Below are positions 18,002-27,287 of a stretch of DNA of 64,000 nucleotides, one piece after another (position 1 is the stretch's first letter; each line of letters begins with the position of its first letter). The stretch is from the NCBI RefSeq assembly GCF_003610995.1, contig NZ_CP032543.1, positions 1,364,001 to 1,428,000 on the forward strand, read 5' to 3'. The stretch is from Streptomyces griseus subsp. griseus (GTDB taxonomy: Bacteria; Actinomycetota; Actinomycetes; Streptomycetales; Streptomycetaceae). A program made the position numbers and the translations under genes. A model generated the notes under the pieces. That model saw only the letters and a program-made list of their open reading frames with translations, had not been told where the DNA came from and did no database searches.

Positions 18002-18952
18002 GTGCGTGCCGATCGTGTCTTCGCGTACGGCGCCACCGCCGGGCTGATCGCCGACGCGGCTCTCGGCGACCCCCGGCGGGGCCACCCCGTCGCCGGTTTC
18101 GGCCGGGCCGCCGCGCGGGTGGAGTCCCTGCTGTGGGGTGACGACCGGGGCCGGGGCGCGCTGCACACCCTGCTGTGCGCCGGAGGCGCCGTGGGGGCCG
18201 CCGCGCTCGCCGCCCGTGCCGTCCGGGGACGCCCCGCGCTCGCCGTCGCGCTGACCGCCGCCACCACCTGGTCGGTCGTCGGCGGTACGTCGCTGGGCCG
18301 GGAGGCCCGTGCCATCGGGGGCGCGCTGGCCGCCGGGGACCTGGAGGTGGCCCGGGAGCGGCTGCCGCACCTGTGCGGGCGTGATCCGCACTCCCTGGAC
18401 GGGCCGCAGATCGCCCGCGCCGTGGTGGAGTCGGTCGCGGAGAACACCTCGGACGCCGTCGTCGGCGCGCTGGTGTGGGGCGCGATCGGCGGGGTGCCGG
18501 GGCTCGTCGGCTTCCGGGCCGTGAACACCCTGGACGCGATGGTCGGCCACAAGTCGCCCCGCCACCGGCGTTACGGCTGGGCCTCGGCCCGACTGGACGA
18601 TCTCGCGGGGTGGCCCGGGGCGCGGCTGACGGCCGCGCTGGCGGTCGTGGCGGGCGGGCGGCCCTCGGAGGCCGTACGCGCCTGGCGGGCGGACGCGGGG
18701 CGCCATCCGAGCCCGAACGCGGGTCCGGTGGAGGCCGCGTTCGCGGGGGCGCTCGGCGTACGGCTCGGCGGGACGCTGGCGTACGCGGGGCGCGTCGAAC
18801 ACCGGCCGGTCCTGAACGGCGCGTCCGGGCGGGACGTGCGGAGCACCGACATCGAACGCGCGGTGCGGCTGTCGCGCCGGGTGAGTGCGCTGGCCCTCGG
18901 CGTGTGCGTGGCGGGCCGGACAGTCGTGGGACGGAAGCGGGGACGGGCATGA
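18002..18952 (+). CDS. cobD: Adenosylcobinamide-phosphate synthase CobD/CbiB
   Basis: This is a 316-residue membrane enzyme that joins aminopropanol phosphate to adenosylcobyric acid. Family features include [21 protein letters not shown] at the N-terminus, [19 protein letters not shown] near residue 145 and [19 protein letters not shown] near residue 240. It is the first large gene downstream of the B12 riboswitch, starting with GTG 18002. The cobQ ATG overlaps its stop by four bases (ATGA), so translation is coupled. Confidence 0.92.
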   Translation: MRADRVFAYGATAGLIADAALGDPRRGHPVAGFGRAAARVESLLWGDDRGRGALHTLLCAGGAVGAAALAARAVRGRPALAVALTAATTWSVVGGTSLGREARAIGGALAAGDLEVARERLPHLCGRDPHSLDGPQIARAVVESVAENTSDAVVGALVWGAIGGVPGLVGFRAVNTLDAMVGHKSPRHRRYGWASARLDDLAGWPGARLTAALAVVAGGRPSEAVRAWRADAGRHPSPNAGPVEAAFAGALGVRLGGTLAYAGRVEHRPVLNGASGRDVRSTDIERAVRLSRRVSALALGVCVAGRTVVGRKRGRA

Positions 18953-20670
18953 GTGGCGGGCTGCTGGTCGCGGGGACCACATCGGACGCGGGCAAGAGCG
19001 TCGTCACGGCGGGCATCTGCCGCTGGCTGGTTCGCCGGGGCGTGAAGGTCGCGCCGTTCAAGGCGCAGAACATGTCCCTCAACTCCTTCGTCACCCGCGA
19101 GGGCGCCGAGATCGGCCGCGCCCAGGCCATGCAGGCGCAGGCCGCCCGGGTGGAGCCGACCGCGCTGATGAACCCGGTCCTGCTGAAGCCCGGCAGCGAC
19201 CGGTCCAGCCAGGTCGTCCTGATGGGCAGGCCGGTCGGCGAGATGAGCGCCCGGGGCTACCACGGGGGCCGGCAGGAGGCGCTGCTCGGGACGGTCACCG
19301 ACTGTCTGGAGCAGCTGCGGTCGGCGTACGACGCGGTGATCTGCGAGGGGGCGGGGTCCCCTGCGGAGATCAACCTGCGGCGCACCGACATCGTGAACAT
19401 GGGGATCGCTCGGGCGGCCCGCTTCCCCGTGCTGGTGGTCGGGGACATCGACCGGGGCGGGGTCTTCGCCTCCTTCTTCGGGACGACGGCGCTGCTGAGC
19501 TCGGAGGACCAGGCGCTGGTCGCGGGGTACCTGGTGAACAAGTTCCGGGGTGATGTCTCACTGCTGGAGCCCGGGTTGGACATGCTGTACGGGCTGACCG
19601 GACGGCGGACGTACGGGGTGCTGCCGTTCACCCACGGGCTCGGTATCGACGAGGAGGACGGCCTGCGGGTCTCCTTGCGGGGTGCGGTACGGGAGTCGGT
19701 CGTGGCTCCCCCGCACGGCGAGGACGTGCTGCGGGTCGCGGTCTGCGCGGTGCCGTTGATGTCGAACTTCACGGACGTGGACGCGCTGGCCGCCGAACCG
19801 GGCGTCGTGGTGCGGTTCGTGGACCGTCCCGACGAGCTGGCCGACGCGGACCTGGTCGTCGTGCCGGGGACGCGCGGCACGGTGAAGGCCCTGGCCTGGC
19901 TGCGGGAGCGGGGTCTCGCGGACGCACTGGTGCGGCGGGCGGCGGAGGGGCGGCCGGTGCTGGGGATCTGCGGCGGGTTCCAGGTGCTCGGTGAGCGGAT
20001 CGAGGACGAGGTGGAGTCGCGGGCCGGGGTCGTGGACGGGCTCGGTCTGCTGCCCGTACGTATCCGCTTCGACCGGGCCAAGACGCTGGCGCGGCCGGTG
20101 GGTTCGGCTCTCGGCGAGCCGGTGGAGGGGTACGAGATCCACCACGGGGTCGCCGATGTGCGGGGCGGGGAACCGTTCCTGGACGGGTGCCGGGTGGGGT
20201 CGGTCTGGGGGACGCACTGGCACGGGTCGCTGGAGAGCGACGGGTTCCGGCGGCGGTTCCTGGAGGAGGTGGCCCGGGGGGCCGGGCGGCGGTTCGTTCC
20301 CGCGCCCGACACGAGTTTCGGGGTGTTGCGGGAGGAGCAGCTGGACCGGCTGGGCGATCTGGTGGAGGAGCACGCGGATACGGACGCGCTGTGGCGGTTG
20401 ATCGAGGGCGGGGCGCCGCCCGGGTTGCCGTTCGTGCCGCCGGGGGCGCCGCCGTCGGGGGCGGGTGCGCCGCCGGAGAGCCGGGGCGCTGCCCCGGCCC
20501 CCGCTCCTCAACCGCCGGAGGGGCTGGACATGGGTCGCCCGGAGACGCAGAGGGAAGCGGGCGAGTCCCAGGGGCGGGAATGTGCCGGGTCCGCTGAGCC
20601 GAGGGACGAGGGGCTTGTGGTGACCGGGCGCGTAAGAGCTGAAGAGCATGCCAACGAGGAGGACAAGTGA
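18949..20670 (+). CDS. cobQ: Cobyric acid synthase CobQ with extended C-terminus
   Basis: The enzyme amidates adenosylcobyrinic acid a,c-diamide at four carboxylates using glutamine and ATP. The N-terminal P-loop-like [14 protein letters not shown] and [12 protein letters not shown], and the class I amidotransferase domain with nucleophile Cys in [11 protein letters not shown] and a His in [10 protein letters not shown], are intact. At 573 residues it is about 70 longer than usual: after [10 protein letters not shown] the tail is Pro/Gly/Ala-rich and ends EEHANEEDK. Part of that tail is encoded by a dispersed Streptomyces repeat (20480-20527). ATG 18949 overlaps cobD; the stop overlaps the chelatase start. 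Confidence 0.93.
   Translation: MSGGLLVAGTTSDAGKSVVTAGICRWLVRRGVKVAPFKAQNMSLNSFVTREGAEIGRAQAMQAQAARVEPTALMNPVLLKPGSDRSSQVVLMGRPVGEMSARGYHGGRQEALLGTVTDCLEQLRSAYDAVICEGAGSPAEINLRRTDIVNMGIARAARFPVLVVGDIDRGGVFASFFGTTALLSSEDQALVAGYLVNKFRGDVSLLEPGLDMLYGLTGRRTYGVLPFTHGLGIDEEDGLRVSLRGAVRESVVAPPHGEDVLRVAVCAVPLMSNFTDVDALAAEPGVVVRFVDRPDELADADLVVVPGTRGTVKALAWLRERGLADALVRRAAEGRPVLGICGGFQVLGERIEDEVESRAGVVDGLGLLPVRIRFDRAKTLARPVGSALGEPVEGYEIHHGVADVRGGEPFLDGCRVGSVWGTHWHGSLESDGFRRRFLEEVARGAGRRFVPAPDTSFGVLREEQLDRLGDLVEEHADTDALWRLIEGGAPPGLPFVPPGAPPSGAGAPPESRGAAPAPAPQPPEGLDMGRPETQREAGESQGRECAGSAEPRDEGLVVTGRVRAEEHANEEDK
20480..20527 (+). repeat. Dispersed Streptomyces intergenic-type repeat inside the cobQ tail
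   Basis: The block GGGGCGCTGCCCCGG, then CCGCTCCTCA, then CCGCCGGAGGGGCTGG matches the pattern (CTCCTCAAACGCCGGAGGGGCTG) that I know as a common extragenic repeat in Streptomyces genomes. It has an internal stem, GGGGC/GCCCC. Here it is read through as coding sequence. Confidence 0.6.
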
Positions 20671-22703
20671 GTACGCCGTATCCCTTCACCGCGATCGTCG
20701 GGCAGGACGACCTGCGGCTCGGGCTGTTGCTGAACGCGGTCAGTCCGGCCGTCGGTGGTGTGCTCGTGCGGGGCGAGAAGGGGACCGCCAAGTCCACCGC
20801 CGTCCGCGCCCTGGCCGCCCTCATGCCCGAGGTCTCCGTCGTACCGGGGTGCCGGTTCTCCTGTGATCCGGTCTCCCCCGATCCCGCGTGTCCTGATGGG
20901 CCGCACGCGGAGGCCCCCGGTGTGTCGCGGCCCGCGCGGACCGTGGAGCTGCCCGTCGGCGCGTCCGAGGACCGGCTCGTGGGGGCGCTGGACATCGAAC
21001 GGGCGCTCTCGGAGGGCGTGAAGGCCTTCGAGCCGGGGCTGCTGGCCGATGCCCACCGGGGAATCCTGTACGTCGACGAGGTCAACCTCCTCCACGACCA
21101 CCTGGTGGACCTGCTGCTGGACGCGGCCGCCATGGGTGCCTCGTACGTGGAGCGCGAAGGCGTCTCCGTACGGCATGCGGCACGGTTCCTGCTGGTCGGG
21201 ACGATGAATCCGGAAGAGGGCGAGCTGCGGCCGCAGTTGCTGGACCGGTTCGGGCTGACCGTGGAGGTGGCCGCGTCCCGGGACACCGACGAGCGGGTGG
21301 AGGTCGTGCGGCGCCGGCTCGCGTACGACGACGATCCCGAGGGGTTCGCCGCGCGCTGGGCCGAGGAGGAGGCGGCGCTCCGGGAGCGCATCGCCGCCGC
21401 GCGTGCCCTGCTGCCCCGGGTCGTGCTCGGTGACGGCGTGCTGCGCCAGACCGCCGCGACCTGCGCCGCGTTCGAGGTCGACGGGATGCGGGCCGACATC
21501 GTGATGGCCCGTACCGCGACCGCGCTCGCCGCCTGGGCCGGGCGCGAGGAGGTCACCGCCGACGACGTACGGCAGGCCGCCCTCCTGGCGCTCCCCCACC
21601 GGCGGCGCCGCAATCCGTTCGACGCGCCGGGTCTGGACGAGGACAAGCTGGACCAGACCCTGGACGAGGCCGGCCCGCAGGAGAACAACGAAGGTGACGA
21701 CCGGCCCGATCCCGACGGGGGTGGGGACGGCGGCGGTGGAGGCGGTGGCGTACCGCCGCAGGCCGATGGCGACCGCACCCCGCCGCCGGGCTCCGAGGGC
21801 GCCGACGACACGCCGTCCGAGGCCCCCGGGGAGGCCCCCGACGCGCCCGGGCGGTCCGCCGGGGCCGAGCAGCGGCCGGTGGCCGCCGCCGAGCCGTTCC
21901 GTACGAAGATGCTCAGCGTGCCGGGGCTGGGTGAGGGGGCTGCCGGGCGGCGTTCCCGGGCCCGTACAGCGCATGGCCGGACCACAGGAGCGGTCCGGCC
22001 GCAAGGCGCCCTCACCAAGCTGCATCTGGCCGCCACCGTGCAGGCAGCCGCCCCCCACCAGCGGGCGCGCGGGCGTTCCGGGCGCGGGCTCGTGGTGCGG
22101 CGCGACGATCTGCGGCAGGCGACCCGGGAGGGGCGTGAGGGCAACCTCGTGCTGTTCGTCGTGGACGCCTCCGGGTCGATGGCGGCCCGGCAGCGGATGA
22201 GCGCGGTCAAGGGGGCCGTGCTGTCGCTGCTGCTGGACGCCTACCAGCGGCGGGACAAGGTCGGTCTGGTCACCTTCCGGGGCAAGGAGGCCGACGTGGC
22301 GCTGCCGCCGACCTCGTCCGTGGACGCGGCCGCCGCCCGGCTGGAGTCGCTGCCGACCGGTGGCCGCACCCCGCTGGCCGCCGGGCTGCTGAAGGCCCAC
22401 GAGGTGCTGCGGGTGGAGCGGCTGCGCGATCCGTCGCGGCGGCCGCTGCTCGTCGTCGTCACGGACGGCCGGGCGACCGGCGGGCCGGAGCCGGTGGCGC
22501 TCGCGGGGCGGGCGGCGCGGCTGCACCAGGCCGAGGGGACGGCCTCGGTCGTCGTGGACTGCGAGTCGGGGTACGTACGCCTCGGTCTCGCCGGGGAGCT
22601 CGCCCGGGAGCTGGGAGGCACCGCCGTCACACTCGACGAGCTGCGGGCCGACTCGATCGCCGGGCTCGTCAAGGACGTCACCGCAGCCGGGAGGGCCGCT
22701 TGA
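20667..22703 (+). CDS. Cobaltochelatase/magnesium-chelatase-type AAA+ VWA subunit
   Basis: This 678-residue protein fuses the two motor subunits of class I chelatases. Residues about 1-330 are a ChlI/BchI-like AAA+ domain ([19 protein letters not shown], Walker [11 protein letters not shown], Walker [12 protein letters not shown]). A long acidic Gly/Pro-rich linker (about 335-430) follows. The C-terminal ChlD/BchD-like VWA domain has the MIDAS motif [19 protein letters not shown]. With CobN it would insert cobalt into hydrogenobyrinic acid diamide, but no cobN is next to it. GTG 20667 overlaps the end of cobQ. Confidence 0.88.
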   Translation: MSTPYPFTAIVGQDDLRLGLLLNAVSPAVGGVLVRGEKGTAKSTAVRALAALMPEVSVVPGCRFSCDPVSPDPACPDGPHAEAPGVSRPARTVELPVGASEDRLVGALDIERALSEGVKAFEPGLLADAHRGILYVDEVNLLHDHLVDLLLDAAAMGASYVEREGVSVRHAARFLLVGTMNPEEGELRPQLLDRFGLTVEVAASRDTDERVEVVRRRLAYDDDPEGFAARWAEEEAALRERIAAARALLPRVVLGDGVLRQTAATCAAFEVDGMRADIVMARTATALAAWAGREEVTADDVRQAALLALPHRRRRNPFDAPGLDEDKLDQTLDEAGPQENNEGDDRPDPDGGGDGGGGGGGVPPQADGDRTPPPGSEGADDTPSEAPGEAPDAPGRSAGAEQRPVAAAEPFRTKMLSVPGLGEGAAGRRSRARTAHGRTTGAVRPQGALTKLHLAATVQAAAPHQRARGRSGRGLVVRRDDLRQATREGREGNLVLFVVDASGSMAARQRMSAVKGAVLSLLLDAYQRRDKVGLVTFRGKEADVALPPTSSVDAAAARLESLPTGGRTPLAAGLLKAHEVLRVERLRDPSRRPLLVVVTDGRATGGPEPVALAGRAARLHQAEGTASVVVDCESGYVRLGLAGELARELGGTAVTLDELRADSIAGLVKDVTAAGRAA

Positions 22704-23302
22704 TGCCGCAGGGACAGCCAACATCGGTGCCGGACGACGGGCTCACCACCCGCCAGCGGCGCAACCGCCCGCTCCTGTTCGTCCACACGGGCATGGGCAA
22801 GGGCAAGTCGACCGCCGCCTTCGGGCTCGCGCTGCGGGCCTGGAACCAGGGGTGGCCGATCGGGGTGTTCCAGTTCGTGAAGTCGGCGAAGTGGAAGGTC
22901 GGCGAGGAGAACGCGCTGAAGGTGCTGGGCGCGAGCGGCGAGGGCGGCACGGTCGACTGGCACAAGATGGGCGAGGGCTGGTCCTGGGTCCAGCGGGACG
23001 GTCAGCTGGACAACGAGGAGAAGGCCCGCGAGGGCTGGGAGCAGGTCAAGCGCGACCTGGCGGCGGAGACGTACAAGCTGTATGTGCTGGACGAGTTCGC
23101 CTACCCGCTGCACTGGGGGTGGATCGACACCGACGAGGTCGTCGAGGTGATGCGGAACCGGCCCGGCACCCAGCATGTGGTGATCACCGGCCGCAACGCG
23201 CCGGACGCGCTCATCGAGGCCGCCGACCTGGTGACCGACATGTCGAAGGTCAAGCACCCGATGGACGCGGGGCAGAAGGGCCAGAGGGGCATCGAGTGGT
23301 GA
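22703..23302 (+). CDS. cobO: Cob(I)yrinic acid a,c-diamide adenosyltransferase CobO
   Basis: This is a 199-residue CobA/CobO-type enzyme that transfers the adenosyl group from ATP to cob(I)yrinic acid diamide. It shows the P-loop HTGMGKGKSTAAFG near residue 32, the conserved VFQFVKSAKWKVGEE, VLDEFAYPLHWGW and the terminal TDMSKVKHPMDAGQKGQRG. ATG 22703 shares its A with the TGA of the chelatase gene (TGATG). The TTG one codon earlier is less likely. Confidence 0.94.
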   Translation: MPQGQPTSVPDDGLTTRQRRNRPLLFVHTGMGKGKSTAAFGLALRAWNQGWPIGVFQFVKSAKWKVGEENALKVLGASGEGGTVDWHKMGEGWSWVQRDGQLDNEEKAREGWEQVKRDLAAETYKLYVLDEFAYPLHWGWIDTDEVVEVMRNRPGTQHVVITGRNAPDALIEAADLVTDMSKVKHPMDAGQKGQRGIEW

Positions 23303-24645
23303 GTACGCCCCGTCTGGTCATCGCCGCACCTGCTTCCAACAGCGGCAAGACCACCGTCGCCACCGGCCTGATGGCCGCCTTCGCCGCGCGCGGGCTGGCC
23401 GTCTCGCCGCACAAGGTGGGCCCGGACTACATCGATCCGGGCTACCACGCGCTGGCGACGGGGCGCCCCGGCCGCAATCTCGACGCGTACATGTGCGGGA
23501 CGGACCTCATCGCCCCCCTCTTCGCGCACGGGTCGGCGGGGTGCGACCTCGCCGTGGTCGAGGGCGTGATGGGGCTGTACGACGGCGCCTCCGGCCAGGG
23601 GGAGCTGGCGTCCACCGCGCAGGTGGCGAAGCTGCTCAAGGCGCCGGTGGTGCTGGTGGTCGACGCCTCCTCGCAGTCCCGGTCGGTGGCGGCCCTCGTG
23701 CACGGGTTCGCCTCCTGGGACCCTCAGGTGCGGATCGGCGGGGTGATCCTGAACAAGGTGGCCTCGGACCGGCACGAGGCGCTGTTGCGGGACGCGTTGG
23801 ACGAGTCGGGGCTGCCGGTGCTCGGTGTGCTGCGCCGGGCGCCTCAGGTGGCCACGCCCTCGCGCCACCTGGGTCTGGTGCCGGTGGCCGAGCGGCAGGG
23901 CGATGCGGTGGATGCCGTACGGGCCATGGGTGAACGGGTGCTCGCCGGGTGCGACCTGGACGCGCTGATGGCGCTGGCGCGGACGGCGCCCGCGCTGCCG
24001 GACGAGGCGTGGGCACCGGCGTACGCCCCTGTGGAAGGCCCGCGGCCCGTCGTCGCCGTGGCCGGCGGGGCGGCGTTCACCTTCGCGTACGCGGAACACG
24101 CCGAGTTGCTGACGGCGGCCGGTGCGGAGGTCGTGGTCGTCGACCCGCTGCGGGACGAGAAGCTGCCGGCGGGGACGGCGGGGCTGGTGATCGGCGGCGG
24201 GTTCCCGGAGATGTACGCCCCCGAGCTGTCGGCCAACGAGCCGTTGCGCCGGGCGGTGACCGAACTGGCCCTGAGCGGCGCCCCGGTGGCGGCCGAGTGC
24301 GCGGGGCTGCTCTATCTGGCGCGGGAGCTGGACGGGAAGCCGATGTGCGGGGTGCTGGACGCGGAGGCCCGGATGTCGGAGCGGCTCACCCTCGGGTACC
24401 GGCAGGCGGTCGCGGTCTCCGACAGCCCGCTGGCGGTCGCGGGGGCCCGGATGCGGGGCCATGAGTTCCACCGGACGGTGCTGGAGCCGGGGGCGGGGGC
24501 CACACCCGCCTGGGGCATGCACCAGCCGGAGCGGCGGGTGGAGGGGTACGTCCAGCGGGGCGTGCACGCCAGCTATCTGCACACCCACTGGGCGGCCTCC
24601 CCCGAGGTGGCCCGGCGTTTCGTGGCGCACTGCCGGGCGCGGTGA
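23299..24645 (+). CDS. cobB: Cobyrinate a,c-diamide synthase CobB
   Basis: This is a 448-residue amidotransferase making the a,c-diamide of (hydrogeno)cobyrinic acid with glutamine and ATP. The N-terminal domain has IAAPASNSGKTTVATGLMAAF and VGPDYIDPGYH; the glutaminase domain has VIGGGFPEMYAPEL and the nucleophile Cys in AAECAGLLYLA. The end GVHASYLHTHWAASPEVARRF is characteristic. GTG 23299 overlaps the cobO stop by four bases. It is the last gene of the run from cobD, all read in the same direction without gaps. Confidence 0.94.
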   Translation: MSTPRLVIAAPASNSGKTTVATGLMAAFAARGLAVSPHKVGPDYIDPGYHALATGRPGRNLDAYMCGTDLIAPLFAHGSAGCDLAVVEGVMGLYDGASGQGELASTAQVAKLLKAPVVLVVDASSQSRSVAALVHGFASWDPQVRIGGVILNKVASDRHEALLRDALDESGLPVLGVLRRAPQVATPSRHLGLVPVAERQGDAVDAVRAMGERVLAGCDLDALMALARTAPALPDEAWAPAYAPVEGPRPVVAVAGGAAFTFAYAEHAELLTAAGAEVVVVDPLRDEKLPAGTAGLVIGGGFPEMYAPELSANEPLRRAVTELALSGAPVAAECAGLLYLARELDGKPMCGVLDAEARMSERLTLGYRQAVAVSDSPLAVAGARMRGHEFHRTVLEPGAGATPAWGMHQPERRVEGYVQRGVHASYLHTHWAASPEVARRFVAHCRAR

Positions 24646-24692
24646 ACGCCCCCGCGCGTTCGTCGTGACGAAGCGTGCGGGCGTACGCGGGC

Positions 24693-25415
24693 TCACTCGG
24701 CGATGCCCACGACCAGCCAGATGAAGCCCACGCCCCCGATGGTGCAGAGAAGAGTGGAGCGGGCGGGATGGGTGTGGTGCGCCTCGGGAAGAATCTCCGC
24801 AGCGGCCAGGTAGAGCAGGGCTCCGCCGAAGAATCCGAGATAGCCGCCGAGCAGTTCCTCCGGAAGGGTGAACAGCAGCGTCGTCGCGGCGCCCACGACC
24901 GGTGCCACGGCGGCCGCGAACAGCATCAGGAGCGCCTTGCGGCGGGCGTTCCCGTAGAGACTGGTGAGGGTGTACGTGTTGAATCCGTCGGCGAAGTCAT
25001 GACTGATCACCGCCAGCGCGACGGCCAGGCCCATGGCTCCGCCGACCTGGAAGGCCGCGCCGAGCGCGATGCCGTCCATCAGGCTGTGGCCGACCATCGC
25101 GGCGGCCGCCGTGAGCCCCACCTGCGGTACGCGCTCACCGCTCGCCCCGTGTGCCACCTGGCGTACGGCGAGCAGCCCCTCGACCAGATGGGCCACCAGG
25201 AAGCCGCCGACGAAGAGCAGCAGGGCGGCGGGCACCCCGAACACCGGGGTGCCCGCGGCCTCCATCGCCTCCGGCAGGAGGTCCAGGCCGACCACGCCGA
25301 GCATCAGCCCGCCCGCGAAGCCGAGCACCAGATGGCGGCGGTCCGTGACGCGTTGTGCGACCCAGCCGCCGGCCAGAGTCATCAGGAACGCGCCGAGCGC
25401 GACGAACACCGCCAT
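24693..25415 (-). CDS. ZIP family metal transporter
   Basis: This is a 240-residue membrane protein with about eight hydrophobic helices. The metal-site signatures of ZIP transporters are visible: MVGHSLMDGIALGAAF near residue 128 and ISHDFADGFNTYTL near residue 157. ZIP proteins import divalent metals such as zinc. Its position, facing the cob operon on one side and divergent from the CobC fusion gene on the other, invites the idea of cobalt uptake, but nothing in the sequence proves metal preference. Confidence 0.85.
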   Translation of the reverse strand: MAVFVALGAFLMTLAGGWVAQRVTDRRHLVLGFAGGLMLGVVGLDLLPEAMEAAGTPVFGVPAALLLFVGGFLVAHLVEGLLAVRQVAHGASGERVPQVGLTAAAAMVGHSLMDGIALGAAFQVGGAMGLAVALAVISHDFADGFNTYTLTSLYGNARRKALLMLFAAAVAPVVGAATTLLFTLPEELLGGYLGFFGGALLYLAAAEILPEAHHTHPARSTLLCTIGGVGFIWLVVGIAE

Positions 25416-25621
25416 GGGCTCTTGCTAGTCGATCGACCGGGCCGGCCGCATCTCAGGGTGTCCTTACCCATGCCCTCACCCGCACCCCTCCCCCTGGCGG
25501 CCCCGTCCGCCCCTACGACGCACCGTGCGGCGGACTGCGCGGCGAACCGTGCGACCGCCGGATCCGTGACCGTATACGGAACGGCTCCCCCCACCGCTTG
25601 ATCGGAAAGGCAGGCTCCGCC

Positions 25622-27190
25622 ATGACGACCCCCACATCCGAGCCCGGCGCGCGGAACCTGGTCGTCGGGGTCGGTGCCCGCCGGGGAGCGCCGCTCGGCG
25701 AGGTGTACGGCCTGATCGAGGAGACCCTGCGCGGGGCGGGGCTGCGGACCGTCGATGTGGCGGAGGTGGCGACCGTCGACGCGAAGGCGGACGAGCCGGG
25801 GATCGTGGGGGCGGCCGCCCGGCTCGGGGTGCCGGTGCGGACGTATCCGGCGGCGGCGCTGGCGGCGGTGCGCGTGCCGCATCCGTCGGGTGCGGCGGCC
25901 GGGGCGGTGGGCACGCCGTCGGTCGCGGAGGCGGCGGCGCTGATCGAGGCGGACGAGCTGGTGGTGGGGAAGCGCGTCGGCAAGGGGGTGGCGACCTGCG
26001 CGGTGGCACGCCGGATTCCGGCCGTCCTGGCGCCGTTCCCCGTTTCCGGCGAGAAAACTTCCACCCCACTCGTGACGGAAGGCCCCCGCCCGTTCACCAT
26101 GGCAGCCATGACACCCCCCACACAGAACATCGAGAGCGCCGGGCCCGACCTGCGGCACCACGGCGACGCGGAGGTGCGCGGCGAGAATCTGACCGATCTC
26201 GCCGTGAACGTCCGCACCCACACACCACCGGAGTGGCTGCGCCAGCGCATAGCCGCGTCCCTGGTCTCACTCGCCGCCTACCCCGACGGCACACCGGCCC
26301 GGGAGGCGGTCGCCGAGCGGCACGGACTGCCGGTGGAACGCGTGCTGTTGACGGCCGGTGCCGCTGAGGCGTTCGTCCTGATCGCCCGGGCGCTCCCGGC
26401 CCGTCGTCCGGTGGTCGTGCATCCGCAGTTCACCGAGCCGGAGGCGGCCCTGCGGGCGGCCGGGCACGGGGTGGGGCGGGTGCTGCTGCGGGAGGAGGAC
26501 GGCTTCCGGCTGGATCCGGCGGCGGTCCCCGACGAGGCGGATCTGGTGGTGGTCGGCAATCCGACCAACCCGACGTCGGTGCTGCACCCGGCGGCCCTGC
26601 TGGAGCGGCTGGCCAGACCGGGGCGGACGCTGGTGGTCGACGAGGCGTTCATGGACGTGGTGCCGGGCGAGCGCGAGGCGCTGTGCGGCCGTACGGACAT
26701 CCCGGGTCTGGTCGTGCTGCGCAGCCTCACCAAGACGTGGGGGCTGGCCGGACTGCGGATCGGTTACGTCCTGGCCGACCCGGAGACGATCGCGCTGCTG
26801 GCCGAGGCGCAGCCGCTGTGGCCGGTGTCGTCCCCGGCGCTGGCGGCGGCCCAGGCGTGCATGGAGCCGAGGGCGCTGGTGGAGGCGGCCGAGGCGGCGG
26901 ACCGGATCACCGTGGACCGGGACCATCTGCTGGCCGGGCTCGCGGAGTTCAGCGAGGTGCGGGCGGTGGAGGCGGCCTGGGGCCCGTTCGTGCTGGTGCG
27001 GCTGGAGCGGGCGGCGGAGGTCCGGGAGCGGCTGCGGCTGCTGGGGTTCGCGGCCCGGCGCGGCGATACGTTCCCGGGGCTGGGGCCGCAGTGGCTGCGG
27101 CTGGCCGTCCGCGACCGGGCGACGACCAACCGCTTCCTCCAGGCCCTGGACCAGGCGGTCCAGGCGCTGCCCGCGCGTACGGGGCGCTGA
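25622..27190 (+). CDS. cobC: Fusion of CobE/CbiG C-terminal-like domain and CobC-like PLP enzyme
   Basis: This is a 522-residue protein in two parts. Residues about 10-150 (NLVVGVGARRGAPLGEVYG, VDAKADEPGIVGAAARLGV, GTPSVAEAAALIEADEL) resemble CobE and the C-terminal domain of CbiG, which opens the ring in precorrin-5A. After a linker, residues about 165-520 are a class I aminotransferase-fold domain of the Rv2231c/CobC group, with the PLP lysine in LRSLTKTWGLAGLRIGYV and NPTNPTSV. CobC/CobD-type enzymes make aminopropanol phosphate from threonine phosphate. ATG 25622 fits the first domain; an internal ATG (26109) would give the PLP part alone. Confidence 0.85.
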   Translation: MTTPTSEPGARNLVVGVGARRGAPLGEVYGLIEETLRGAGLRTVDVAEVATVDAKADEPGIVGAAARLGVPVRTYPAAALAAVRVPHPSGAAAGAVGTPSVAEAAALIEADELVVGKRVGKGVATCAVARRIPAVLAPFPVSGEKTSTPLVTEGPRPFTMAAMTPPTQNIESAGPDLRHHGDAEVRGENLTDLAVNVRTHTPPEWLRQRIAASLVSLAAYPDGTPAREAVAERHGLPVERVLLTAGAAEAFVLIARALPARRPVVVHPQFTEPEAALRAAGHGVGRVLLREEDGFRLDPAAVPDEADLVVVGNPTNPTSVLHPAALLERLARPGRTLVVDEAFMDVVPGEREALCGRTDIPGLVVLRSLTKTWGLAGLRIGYVLADPETIALLAEAQPLWPVSSPALAAAQACMEPRALVEAAEAADRITVDRDHLLAGLAEFSEVRAVEAAWGPFVLVRLERAAEVRERLRLLGFAARRGDTFPGLGPQWLRLAVRDRATTNRFLQALDQAVQALPARTGR

Positions 27191-27200
27191 GGGAGCCCCG

Positions 27201-27228
27201 GGGCCGTCCGCCGCGCGGCGGACGGCCC
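27201..27228. terminator. Bidirectional terminator palindrome
   Basis: A 28-base perfect palindrome (14-base arms, GGGCCGTCCGCCGC and its complement) lies 10 bases past the CobC-fusion stop and 60 bases past the end of the convergent LAETG gene. It probably ends transcription in both directions. Confidence 0.75.
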
Positions 27229-27287
27229 GTGGGGCGGCGTTCCGTCGTACGGACGCCGTTCCTGCGGTCCCTTCTGCCGCGCGCGGA

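Noticed and set aside
18475..18948. Longer CobQ reading frame upstream of 18949
   Set aside because: It overlaps cobD entirely; the ATG overlapping the cobD stop gives the exact family N-terminus.
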